28,262 bases of DNA from Phallusia fumigata (Eukaryota > Chordata > Ascidiacea > Phlebobranchia > Ascidiidae). Under the pieces are notes generated by a model that made no database searches, was not told the DNA's origin, and saw nothing but the letters and a program-made list of their open reading frames with translations. Every line of letters begins with the position of its first letter. Position 1 is the first letter of the stretch. The position numbers and the translations under genes are program-made. Below are positions 9,951 through 20,513 of this stretch, in pieces. The stretch lies in the NCBI GenBank assembly GCA_008931825.1, contig QXVZ01032977.1, forward strand, positions 1 to 28,262, given 5' to 3'.

Positions 9951-11376
9951 TTGAGTCAGAATGCTATTGTTTATCTACTACGTTAGTAATGTTGCATCTT
10001 CAGCCAAATTTCAAACCTCTTATCCCCTGGATATGTGCTTTAATCAATTTCACAGCTAATGTTGCTGATGCAGCTAATGCACTTTAAGGTTTTATCCCAT
10101 ATTTGTATTGTTTAAATTTTGTTACAACTTAATCTTGCCTTTTTTGTAACCTTCGTAATTTTTTTCATAAATGTGTGCAATAGGATCGGATGTCCATTTT
10201 TATCGTTTGTGTTAAAAAAAATCTTGACAACCTACACAAAAATGCAGCTGAACAACAGGTACACAAAACAGCACTTATTACCATAGTACCACCTAACTAT
10301 TATCAAAAATTTGATCATTTTCTTGTTTTTGTTAGGCTATGCTGGTAAAGTGTTTGAATTTGTTTGTTGTTTGACACATGTTTTGTCATTTATTTTTTAG
10401 TTTTCCTTATCAGCACTTCAACAACCTATTCTATGCAAAGTGTGCTTTTTTATGCGCGTTTGTTTGACAAAATCTTCAAAATTTTGTTTGGTTTGTATTT
10501 GTGCTACACTGAAGTTTTATGTGGCCAAATACTTTTCAGTGAAATATACCATTTTATTGTTAAATGTGTTTTGACTGGTAAAGCTTTAACTGGAACCAAA
10601 TCTTTTCTGTACTCTCTACCCAAAGGATTTATTTTGTAACAACATTTTTGTGCTAATTTTGGGTATAATTCTTTCATAAAGAACAGTAATCTTGAGTGTC
10701 AACATAGGGAATATGGGAAATATTCACAATAAATTTCGTTTTGATTGTATAAAGTCTGGTGCAATTCCATTTGATACAAAACGATTTTAGGTTGCCAAAG
10801 GTTTTTTTCGACCTGTGAATATTACGTGGCAAAATAGTTTACACCTCTACCAAGTTACGAAGAAGAACTTCGATAGCGTCACCAGGTGGTTAAAAATTTC
10901 TTGACAATTTGAAAATTGTTATCGCCACACAGGAAGATGTCTTTCACACGCACTATTAATAATTTAAACTCGTAACAGGTTGACAATAATTACAAATACA
11001 ATGAAAAATGGGTTATTCCCCAGGGAAAAAACCCTTCTCTACAAACTTCCTGCCAAAGAAAAACAATAAAACGAGAAAACAACAAAAACAATTAATTTTA
11101 AAAATATAGTTTGAGGTATCTAGTGGAAACAAACATACTTCTTTACTATCAATTTGCTGATAAGTTACATTGTTTTCTTTTCGTGTTCGAAACTCAAAAT
11201 TAAACGCTCCAGTAGATTTTTTACATGGCCAATAACCGAAAGAGGAACTGTTGTCGAATAAAAGAAAAAGAGAACTAAGCTGGATACAGTCAGTTACTTT
11301 TCTTCATTAATATATTGTTACTTTTTAAGACCCAGGACTCCTGTTTGACTTTATTAGTGTTCCAGTGTTTCTGACT
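9951..11376. other. Spacer between gene 1 and LTR-like DNA
   Basis: AT-rich DNA with no convincing exon. AATAAA words occur at 10728-10733 and 11065-11070. An open frame at 10364-10639 encodes a Phe/Leu/Tyr-rich string typical of translated AT-rich DNA and is not called. Confidence 0.45.
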
Positions 11377-11806
11377 ATGTTGGGGGGGGCTGTCGGAAAA
11401 GTAGATGCCTTGCGTTGTTTTGGTACTACGGATAGCTACCTGCCGTCGCTAACTGTTTCCTTATGATGTTGAAGACTCGCGCAGATATAAAAACGGCGAT
11501 CTGACTTTATTCTAACGGGACAAGACGAGAGTAAAGACTAGAGTAAAGACTAGAGTAAAGACTAGCGTAAAAACTAGAGTAAAGACTAGAGAGCGAAATG
11601 AAACATACAATGGCTTATAAAGCACACAAACACGTGGCACAAAATACATACGGGAAAAAATGCCGGGACACTACAGAGCACAAACAGGCGCACAGCAGGA
11701 TACACAAAGTCTGGACACCAGTTACTGAGGAAACAGCGACGAGCTAATCCCCAACGCGTAAACGCACAACGAGTTAATCTAAAATACAGACGCGGACGCT
11801 ACACAA
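11377..11806 (+). mobile_element. Possible solo LTR or LTR-like fragment
   Basis: The stretch is more GC-rich than its surroundings, begins TGTTGGGGGGGG, contains a TATA box (TATAAAAA, 11486-11493) about 110 bases in, and ends near GCTACA. TG...CA ends plus an internal TATA box are LTR features. I see no matching target duplication, primer-binding site or polyprotein frame, and no second copy in the window, so this is tentative. Confidence 0.3.
11529..11588 (+). repeat. 12-bp tandem repeat, five copies
   Basis: GAGTAAAGACTA is repeated head to tail five times. Copies 1, 2, 3 and 5 are identical; copy 4 has two changes (GCGTAAAAACTA). It lies about 35 bases downstream of the TATA box at 11486. 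Confidence 0.9.
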
Positions 11807-12188
11807 TCTTGGATAAGTTAATTTGATTGCTACAAATACAATAAGGCAATCACTGCTTGCATAGTTTTCAGCACATGCAGTAGCCTTATTGATCTCAAAG
11901 TATCAAAATATCATATTCATAGCATGTTATTATACAAGACTGCAGTTAATTCCCTTTTGGGTTTAGGCATACATTTGAGATAAATAGCAAGTACTACAGG
12001 TCATAGGCGTTGATTTTTTAGCATTTTTTTCGTGTAGGAAACATGATTGAAATTGCACAATGTTCACCTATTGGTTTATAAAGTCATTATACTCTCTCTT
12101 ATCGCTATAAGTAATGTTGCATATAGCACAGAAATTTACATTACTTGCCTTGCACTGATTGGAGCAAACCAGTCATACCGAATCCAGG
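11807..12188. other. Spacer upstream of gene 2
   Basis: AT-rich, nothing recognised. The region up to 12492 presumably contains the promoter of gene 2, but no clear TATA or initiator stands out. Confidence 0.4.
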
Positions 12189-12243
12189 AAATTTCTGGGG
12201 TGGCAGTATGGACTTTTTCTAATGGCTGCCACCCTAGAAATTT
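12189..12243. repeat. 18-bp inverted repeat (hairpin), MITE remnant
   Basis: AAATTTCTGGGGTGGCAG (12189-12206) is matched in inverted orientation by 12226-12243 with a single mismatch, leaving a 19-base loop. A second small inverted repeat, GGGGTGG...CCACCCC, follows at about 12249-12274. Together they look like a very short foldback element. Confidence 0.65.
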
Positions 12244-12377
12244 TCAGTGGGGTGGCCACCACTCCTGCCACCCCGGGAATCGGTGACTATGATTAGACTG
12301 CAAGGGGGTATAAAGCCAAGAATTGGCCCACCAAACCTTTGTTTGCAATAAGGTTGATTTAATAAAGTCTAGCCTGC

Positions 12378-12412
12378 TTGTGTGATTCGAACCCCTACCG
12401 GAAACTCATCTG
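12378..12412 (-). repeat. B-box-containing SINE remnant (tentative)
   Basis: On the minus strand GGTAGGGGTTCGAATCAC carries a perfect pol III B box (GGTTCGAATC). No A box at tRNA spacing could be found, so it is not a tRNA gene; a truncated tRNA-derived SINE is the likeliest source. Confidence 0.3.
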
Positions 12413-12492
12413 GAGAGACTTGGTGTGTCTGATATTTGTAAAGTGAATAAACTGACTGCAAAGTGCAGATTGAGTCCAACAAATTGGAAAAA

Positions 12493-15400
12493 ATGGTTGC
12501 TGAAGGGGACAAAGAGAATGCTAGCAAATTAAATGATAAAAGCAAAGAAACAGAAAAGGTTGGATGTTTTAAGTACAAATTTTGCATAATGTTTGTTTCT
12601 TGCTTCTTCTGTTGAAGTATGGTTTCAAACTAGTTCTGTTGTTTGTGTAGGAATGCAATGATCTTCCTGAAATAGACACCAAAGCCCCTGAAAAAAAGGA
12701 GCCAGATTTTTCTGTTGACACTATTTTGGTAAGTATAAGAAGTGTTGAGTACCCAAAATTGTGACAATAGAAATTTTGTTTGCTATGCAAAAATAATGAA
12801 TACTGAAATTAATTTTGTGGACCATCATTTTTGGGAAGTTGAACGTAAGGAAACATCACAAATTTTCTATTGTCACTCAACAAGAAGTGTTGAGTGACAA
12901 TATAAATTTTGTTTACCATGCAAAAATAATGAACACTGAAATTAATTTTGTGGACCATCATTTTTGGGAAGTTGGACATAGGGAAACATTCAATTTCTGA
13001 ACTAAAGAGATTTTAAAGGGTGATTTCTTTCTGTTTAGTGAGTCAGCAGTCTTACTATTGCTTGCAGAAAAAAAATTATTTTGTGTTATGGTTTAGGGTG
13101 CTAGGAAAACAATTGGTGTCAATGGCGGAACAATTGAAGTAGAAGGATGTAAAGTTGATATCCCACCAAATGCTTTAAGTGAGGATGAGCAAATTGAACT
13201 CACATGCTGTTACAAAAAAGCAGAAACAGGGACTCAAGTTAGTATTTAACGCAAAAAATTTGGTTATACCCATGAGTATGTTTGTGTTATCCTGCACTTC
13301 TGTATTCTTTTGCTTGTCCATTTACATTTGTTTTACATTACAAATAACAATCAGTAAACAATGCTTCAGGAGAATTTAGTGAGTTGCACCAAAACATGTT
13401 TGTACACCTTTCTAATGCTGCTTTACAATATCTGGAAGGGCAGCTCTGATTTAACATTCATGTCTTGTGGGACATTTATCGAAAATATTTTGCAGTTTCA
13501 TCTTACCCCTTTGTTGATTTGCCGCCCACTGGGATTGCAGTTTAAGAAAGATGTTGAAATAACACTTCCTGTCCTCAGAAAAGAAATTAAAACCGCAGAC
13601 TTTTACGAAGTTGCAGTAAGTTTTTTTTACTGAACAGTAAACTTGACATTTCATACATATTGCTTCTGTTCCAGATCAGAGAAGCTAACATGGAGAAAAA
13701 ATGTCTCCAAGTTATTGGAAAACATTGGCTGACATCAACTACAAATTCATTTACATTCACAACTTCTAAATTTTCAAGGTGAAAATAATGAGTGACACTT
13801 ATAGCTCCCCAATCTCGAAAGTTAGTATAATGATTTCAAAATAAACAACATGAAACTTTAAAAAAATATAATGGAAAAAAAGAAAATTAAATCCTTATAA
13901 TGAAGAGTTATCCAAGCATATTTAGTTTTGTGACTTTTTTATCAATTTTTAAAGCTCACATAAAAATATTAGCAGATTGTGAAATGTGTAATTGTTGTTT
14001 TATTAAGTTTATAAAGTTCAAACTAATATTGTGTTTAGGATTGCCTGTAAAGTTAGAAAAGAAGGGTCAAACAACATTTTTTTTACTCTGTTGCCATTAT
14101 TATTAATAGTTTCGTCCAGATGAATAATGGATTTTAACTAAACTTTAATCTTTCAAAATGTGCATCGCACAAATTGTTTTTATCATTGGTGTGCCAAAAG
14201 TCCAACCAACTTTAAAAAAAAACTTTTTAGAAACACCTACATGGGTGTGTGGTAGACAATGAGTTTGAAAACAAGGTATCTGCATAGTTTTTTTAAACCA
14301 AGGTTTGTTTTTTTGTAGCTACAATGCTGTGCTGACTAAAAAAACAGAAAAACCATCAAAAAAGGGAATGAAAGAATACGAAAACATCAAGCTGACTAAG
14401 CTACTACATCAGTAAGGATGAGAACTATTTAATGTAGTGTGACTCAACTGGTTTATAGTGATCGATGTAATAAATGATAGCCAAATTTAAATTATTAAAG
14501 ATTATTCATCGGCATTGATATATTTTTATGAAAACAAATTATAATTCTTAAATGAAATTTTTATAACTCTGAAATAAAAGTGATTTGTAAAAAAGGTTGT
14601 CGTTCCAATACCCACTGTCGTACAACAGACAATGCAAAAGGCACTGTTGCATCACAACGGTCTACAATTTTATAGACATTTTTTAAATAAATAATAATCA
14701 AGGTTGTGTAATCTGCCTGTCACAGCAAGTTTAGAATAAGCAGGTATTTAAATAACAAGACTTTCAATTTTTATGCATGAGGCATGTTAGAAGCTGTTTG
14801 GTTAACTAAGGTCATATTTGAAACTGACTTGGTAGAATCCCCAAAACTTTTGCTACTAAAACATGACATTTTGTTTTGTGATAAATTTTTATTGGTAAAA
14901 TTAATCAAACCGCATGTTAACATCTAGGTTCCAAGTCATATTCGGGGACAGGAATCCACTCATGATTTTATTCGAAATGGATCGACTACAATTGCCTTTA
15001 ATTGCAGTTCAAGAACCACCAGTAAATCACAGAACAGCATTCAATGATATGTGTCAATTTCTTAACAGTCAAAAGAAAATTAAAGGTAAATTTCTAACAA
15101 AACTTACCAAACAGTAGCAATTTTGCTGTTTAACCTCGCACGACAAAAAGTATTCACAGCTTATGAGTTTAAACCCACATGATAAGCTGGCTCTCAATTT
15201 ATGTAATTAAATATCCACTAACAGGTGTATCTGCAGAAGTGTTTTTTGACCTTATAAAACTATGACACCATTTAATTTTTTGTGTCTTTACAGATGCTTC
15301 TACTTTAACCAGCGGTCAGGACTCAGTTAACTTCCAGGTGAGTAATATTGTTTGCATTGATAACGTTTTATTTTAATTTTAGTAAGTGATTTAAACTAAT

Positions 15401-17650
15401 AGGCACTCAATCTTCTCTATTTTTAAAACTTTTCGAGTTAATTTTTGACATAGATAAAAGTTTTTTTACTGTTTGTTTGTGTTGTAAAGAGTTTTCAATA
15501 AACACAAAAAACATTACAGTAAATGAAATTGCAAGGTAAACTTTGATTTCAGTTATGCATTAGTACATATTTGTGGTTAATACAGGTGAATTTTCCTGGT
15601 TTAAATCATGACTGGCTACATATAAACACAATTAACAAAGAGTTGGTTCCTAGGTAAACAACTAAAATAAATTGCATTCATGCCCTAGAAAACAAGCTTT
15701 GGTTAAGCAAATAAAGCCAAGAAAACATTCTTTATTGAATACACAATTGTAATAGAATGACCTGTGCACATCAGAAACAGTTGGTAAAGGCGGTGGAATA
15801 TTTGAGGTTGAAGGCTGCAAAGTTATTATCCCACCTTACGCTTTATCGGAGGATGTTGAAATTGAAATTTCCATCGACTATCAACAAGCTTATGATGTTG
15901 TAAGTGTGCCCGAAGGTTGTGCATCAAATTAGTTATTTATTTTTATAATGATGTGGTTGAATTTGCCCATAACTGGGAACTATGAATCTCTTAGGTTTAA
16001 TTAACAAAGTTAAGGTAAAATCTATGCAAAGATACAAGGTATGTTTTTCTTTCCTTACTTTATAAAACAGTTTTACTGCAAAGTTGTTTTGTCTTAGATA
16101 CGTTTGACACCTTTGCTCAGATGCAAACCACATGGATTAAAATTTGAAAGAAAAATCAAAATTATACTTTCAACTTTTTACCGTGCTGAAAAAGATGCAC
16201 TTCCAGTTTCTGTAAGTTGAGCAGTGGCTATTTAGATACCTTAAAAAACATAACCGACCAAAAATTATGGGTACATAGAGCAATAGTGTGCAAATATATT
16301 GTATATTTATATTCGCAATATTAATGTAAAGGTCCGAAGAGCAAAGGATGAATTCTCAGGTTTTGAGACAATTGGAAATGATTTTCTTGATCATGAAACT
16401 GAATGTTTCAAATTTTTTACTGACCAATTTTCAAAGTATGTATGATGTCATTCAAATTTTGTTTTTGTTAAAAAATCAATAATGCCGGTGTTGTATCTTT
16501 AAAGGTTCGATACTATACTTTCAAAAGCAAGAAATATGTTAAAATTGTTGATGGAAAAGGTATTGATATTTGGTGTGACTCCTAACCCAGCAGATGCACC
16601 AATGGAAGTTTCTTGTTCTGTGTTGGTTTGCCATAACAAGAAATCAGCAAAGGAGCTCAACAACAAGAACCAAGTGCTGAAAACTGACTTTTTCCTCAAG
16701 TAAACAACAGATTGAGTTTTCTTGGTGTATGCCCTGGCAAAACCAGAACCTACTGTCAAATGGTCTTAAATTACTTGTTGTAGACTGCACATGGCATCAT
16801 GTTGTTTTGTTCCCCTACATGCTGAAAGGAAACAAATTCAGTTGGGATTGCAATAAATAATTAAACAGATAAACTGATTTTGTAAGCAAGATTCTAAGCT
16901 GTTTTCATTTTTCTGCAAACTTTCCCAAATTTTTTGTCAAATGTGTGTTTTTTCCCCAATATTATTATCTAAGATTATTTTGTTCTTTTATCACTGCAGA
17001 TTTTTTGCTTGTTTTTAGATAGTTTTTTTTAATTTTTGCTGCTCTATATATCCACAAATTTGTAGATTGGTCCTTTGACCTAGCCCCAGAAAATTGGCCC
17101 TACATTCATAAGTATTAAGACTTCTGTTAGTTGAGTTTTTAAGTTTGTAATATAAGTTATCTGTTCACTCTGACCCAAAATCAGTTAAGTATTTCTTGGT
17201 TATCGGTTATTTTTCAGACACAAAGCTATTTTTTCAGGTATGGGGAACAAGAATTGGATTTGCAGCTAACAGGTGAACATATAGATCCTCATACAGCAAA
17301 GATTATTGATGCTCGATGTAAGAGGAATGAAACTCACTTTCTTTTGAGAAAAAACAATGATGAAGGTTGGGTCAGTGACAAAATACAAATATGCCTCACA
17401 TCCACATCCAAAAAAACATTAGTAAAAACAGATGTGGTGATTACCAAAGAGGATCGAGGTATTTTGTTTTTTTTTACCACACACATGGATGACGGTTAAT
17501 GATTGATACTTTTTTACAGCACCTCGCCCGCAACCTGATGTTCAAACCAGCTTCAGTCACAGTTCGTTCCACAATGCAACAATTTCTGCTAGTTTAAGAC
17601 ACAATGAGAGAGATACTAATTCATTCTGGTCCTGGTGTACACTGTGGTAA
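12493..17650 (+). CDS. Gene 2: protein with two ZU5 modules and a UPA domain
   Basis: Fourteen exons: 12493-12558, 12651-12728, 13097-13237, 13496-13615, 13675-13778, 14319-14411, 14928-15085, 15294-15337, 15756-15899, 16098-16211, 16332-16435, 16505-16699, 17238-17458, 17520-17650. They sum to 571 codons with stop and no internal stop, which supports the model. Layout: charged N-terminus (1-48), ZU5-1 (49-135), HFS-like strand ending KFS (about 167-169), a segment with MILFEMDRLQLPL (201-253), linker (254-268), ZU5-2 (269-354), UPA (355-527), tail (528-570) ending at TAA 17648-17650. No kinase, membrane span or signal peptide. The second half is the closest match in the window to the ZU5-UPA half of gene 1. 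First and last exons are the least certain: the first rests on an ATG and a GTTGGA donor shared with gene 3. Function unknown; a cytosolic scaffold role is inferred. Confidence 0.8.
12738..12990. repeat. 145-bp tandem duplication in gene 2 intron 2
   Basis: The segment beginning AGAAGTGTTGAG occurs at 12738 and again at 12883. Long stretches are nearly identical, including TGCAAAAATAATGAA and TTAATTTTGTGGACCATCAT with TTTTTGGGAAGTTG following. At the joint, ATTGTCACTCAACA (12869-12882) and TGTTGAGTGACAAT (12888-12901) form a perfect 14-bp palindrome around a 5-base loop. Confidence 0.85.
13097..13615 (+). other. ZU5-1 domain of gene 2 (exons 3-4)
   Basis: Exon 3 has GGTIEVEGCKVDIPPNAL followed by QIELTC; exon 4 has FHLTPLLICRPLGLQF and VEITLPVL. 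This is the ZU5 pattern, with the Pro-His-Gly of the conserved loop changed to Pro-Leu-Gly. Exon 5 (13675-13778) continues with IREANMEKKCL and ends TTSKFS, the position of the HFS motif with His replaced by Lys. Confidence 0.8.
14319..15337 (+). other. Inter-ZU5 segment of gene 2 (exons 6-8)
   Basis: After the KFS strand come YNAVLTKK, a lysine-rich loop, KLTKLLHQ, then a 52-codon exon with NPLMILFEMDRLQLPLIAV and a short polar linker. Gene 3 has the same order with YNAVLTGI, KIAKLLHV and GIILFEKLTTQLPM, so the segment is conserved between the two. It may be a shortened, diverged UPA. I do not recognise another family. Confidence 0.55.
15756..16211 (+). other. ZU5-2 domain of gene 2 (exons 9-10)
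   Basis: GKGGGIFEVEGCKVIIPPYA then DVEIEIS in exon 9, and RLTPLLRCKPHGLKF then KIIL in exon 10. The conserved PHG loop is intact. Exon lengths (144 and 114) and the phase-0 intron match gene 1 exons 5-6 (147 and 114), and the residues are clearly the nearest relatives of that unit. Confidence 0.85.
16332..17458 (+). other. UPA-like domain of gene 2 (exons 11-13)
   Basis: Exon 11 opens VRRAKDEFSGFETI and ends KFFTDQFS; exon 12 continues FDTIL and VLIFGVTPNPADAP; exon 13 has LDLQLTGEH and NDEGWVSD. Exon lengths 104, 195 and 221 are identical to gene 1 exons 7-9. As in gene 1, the His of the HFS autoproteolysis motif is Gln. Confidence 0.65.
17520..17650 (+). other. C-terminal tail exon of gene 2
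   Basis: Phase-1 exon starting APRPQPDVQTSFSHSS, with HNATISASL aligned to PTIAASL of gene 1, then a polar stretch and a Trp-rich end (FWSWCTLW) before TAA at 17648-17650. A GTAATG after CTGTG at 17647 could act as a weak donor and remove the stop, but it would be phase 2, unlike gene 3, so the simple stop is preferred. Confidence 0.65.
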
Positions 17651-20190
17651 TGTTAGCAAGATTTCATCACTACATGTTTACCATTGCATCTCATTGATTT
17701 GCTGGCCTACAACTTAAAAGCATTTGAAGCTTTATCATGTGCTAGGAATTTATCTTTACATAAATACTGATATACAGGTGATCCTAAAAATACTTAAAAA
17801 GAATTTAATTTAGCATGTCTATTGTATGTTTGGCTTTCATTCACAATGCTTGTCTTTTGCACTTGTTTTTTGCCTTAATAACTATAACAATATATAAAGT
17901 ACAGTTTGTAAAATATTCCCAACCAACTTGCTGATAATTTTTTTTAGTCCTTTAAAACTTTTTTTGCATGTTACCAATGTGAAGCAACTGTTTTTGCACT
18001 TTATTCATACGTTTTATGCAAAATTTCCTCAGCATTTTTTCTTTCACTGTATAATTTGAACCCACGCCAAGAAAATGATAAACTTGCCTGTGTGCCTTTC
18101 AATTGCCCTCAGACTAAACCAACATTCGTTGCCCTCTCAATTTTTCACATTTTTGTTGCATTCTTATTGTGTGAATATATGCCATTGACATCATTAGTAC
18201 ACTATACTAACATACTGTTTTTTTCTCATACACGTAGTCCGTTATGTGCACTCCTGTCACAATAATTGCCTTCCTCCCTTCCAACACATATAACGCTTTC
18301 CAGCAGGGTTTCTTCCATGGGTTTTTTCGTGTCAAACACCACCTTTTTTCTAACCTGGTTGATTAATCTCTTATGACCACCACGTTTTGCACTTCATAAC
18401 TTTTTAACATTGCACAGCTATTTCCTGCTTGGTGAATGTTTTTGGTGCTTTTGTGTCACTGTGATTTCTTTCGTAACTCAAGTCATAGTAAAATTACAAG
18501 CGCTTTGCTGTTAAATATTGCGACAAATTTTTAATAACTTTTTTGTAAAGTTTCCTTTTTTACAAATTGAACTACATTAATGTTTTTCACTTCATTCATT
18601 TGTTTGATGCAAAGTTTTCTATGCATATTTTATATGCTGTACATTTGCTTTTTTCTTCTATACTCGTTCAACACTCTTCAAGTGGGTTGTTTACTGCGAA
18701 TAGGAAATTTGCTGTGTAGCTATTTTATTTGTGTAAAGATTTAGAATAACTTTCTACTATGTATATCTTTAGAAATATGTGTAGCACTTTCTAGCCAAAA
18801 TTGTACAAAATTTAGTGTCAATCATTTGCACATTTTAAATTGTTTTACATGGGTTTGACAATGCTTTAGATAAAAATAGTCTATGTGCAAAGCCAATAAC
18901 CCTTTCTAAACTTTGCAATATATATTATCACTGTTTGATTAAGATGTAGCACCATGCCGGATCAACTTACTTATTTGACGTCGTCGTACTAGGCTTGCAA
19001 AAGCTGTAGCCCGGGTGTCGCTAAGTAGTGATTGCTTTACATGCATTGCTTGCTTTTATTGTCTCGGTTTTTTTAATAAGATAACAAATAAAATGTTGGT
19101 AGTGCACACTTATGTACGGTTAGGAACCGTCAGATGCTGAGAAGACAGATTCATGATTTGATTTAATCTGCACACTATGCACATTAATGGAATACAAGGT
19201 GTCAGAGAGACGTTTTACTGCAGCTTTTGTCACAAAGATGTGTTTTACGTTACAACGAAAATGTCAACATCTGATCTGCAACTACCTTGTGACAACGTTA
19301 CTTTGAAAAATGATAACAATTAATAAGGTGTCTCAAACTATTTTTTAAGATTTGATTAATGGTGAACAATAAACTTCAGACATCATCACTACTTTTCCAG
19401 ATCAAGGTACCTTAAAATCGAAGCTTTCTTAGCGCCAACAGGCGGTTGAGTTGTTTCACAACATTGGCGACTGCTTGACTTAAATTTTTGAATGATTGTG
19501 ATTGGCAGGGAATCATCTGTCTTTTATAGTTTGTTATACTGTTTAAAATTGTTGGAACCATTTCGTATTATTTATTTAATGCCGATTTGTTCATATTGTA
19601 CGTTTACAAACATTACAATAGCAATTGGGTGATCTCCCATACAAAATCCCCTAATTTAAAATGCCTGAAAAGTACAATGTCGAAATATAATGGCCACACG
19701 AAATCGGTCGGTTTCGGACATATTTTAAGTAAACTATAAAAAATACAGAGTTTACTTATCAGGCGCAGTGTTTTTGTGTGTTTAATATGAAATTTCAAAC
19801 GACATCCCAGTGATTTTTTTCAACCGAACGAGAGAGGAACCAAACTAAAAGGTTTTTTAGTTCAGTGCTACCTTTTTATATCCACGGTTATTTTTACTTG
19901 TTGTTGGTGTGCAAAAAATGTTGTGTCTGTTTTTAATGTATCACTATTACAGGGCTCTCAAAGGCACATAATTAACACGATAAAAACAGCTCTATGATTG
20001 CGTACATGCAATTAATGTAAGCAGTCCTTCAAAACAGGGTAGGAAATAGCAAAGAACAGATACTTTTCTAAGGTGAGCACTCTTTGCATTAAGCTGCGAG
20101 CAGTAGACCACATTGAGGTTTATAACATGTGTTAGTGTTTTGTGTATTTAATTTCCAAAACCACATGTGCGCTGGGTCTGCCTCTTGCAA
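17651..20190. other. Spacer between genes 2 and 3
   Basis: T-rich DNA without a recognisable gene. The nearest plain AATAAA is at 19086-19091, 1.4 kb after the gene 2 stop; nearer sequences offer only variants. A small inverted repeat CAGATT...AATCTG lies near 19147-19171. Nothing else is called. Confidence 0.45.
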
Positions 20191-20423
20191 GTCTAAAACT
20201 GCTGGTCACACTTACCAGCAGTATTTAGTTCAGCATGTATTATTTCTTAGCTTTTCAACACCAATGCCGTTCTTACTATCTTCTAATTCCAACCCCCAGG
20301 CCCAAATTGTTCTAATCGCCAGCGTTAATAGCAAGAACTGCGAGTTTTTCCCCATCTAAATGCAAGTTTAGAATTGGGAAAGGCAGTCAGAGTAATGAAC
20401 CTCTTGGACCTGCAGTTTTAGAC
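20191..20423. mobile_element. MITE upstream of gene 3
   Basis: GTCTAAAACTGCTGGTC (20191-20207) recurs inverted at 20407-20423 with 16 of 17 bases matching. The interior from 20318 to 20365 is similar to 7208-7256 inside the gene 1 MITE (GTTAATAGCAAGAACTGCGAG against GGTAATAACAAAAACTGCAAG). It ends about 90 bases before the gene 3 start codon, so it may contribute promoter or 5' UTR sequence. Confidence 0.6.
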
Positions 20424-20513
20424 ATGGCCGTTTCATGCTGTGGCTCATTTTTATTTATAAAGGTGCATATCTGGCTGTTAGATCACAAAACTAAGTTTAA
20501 CTGGTAGAAAAAC

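Noticed and set aside
12815..13000. 61-codon open frame in gene 2 intron 2
   Set aside because: It lies within the 145-bp duplication and encodes repeated non-domain sequence.
13900..14106. 68-codon open frame in gene 2 intron 5
   Set aside because: Ile/Phe/Lys-rich translation of AT-rich intron DNA with no motif and no splice support.
17642..17650. Alternative donor (GTAATG after CTGTG) that would remove the gene 2 stop
   Set aside because: It would leave phase 2, unlike the phase-1 exit of the gene 3 counterpart, and no matching downstream exon was found.
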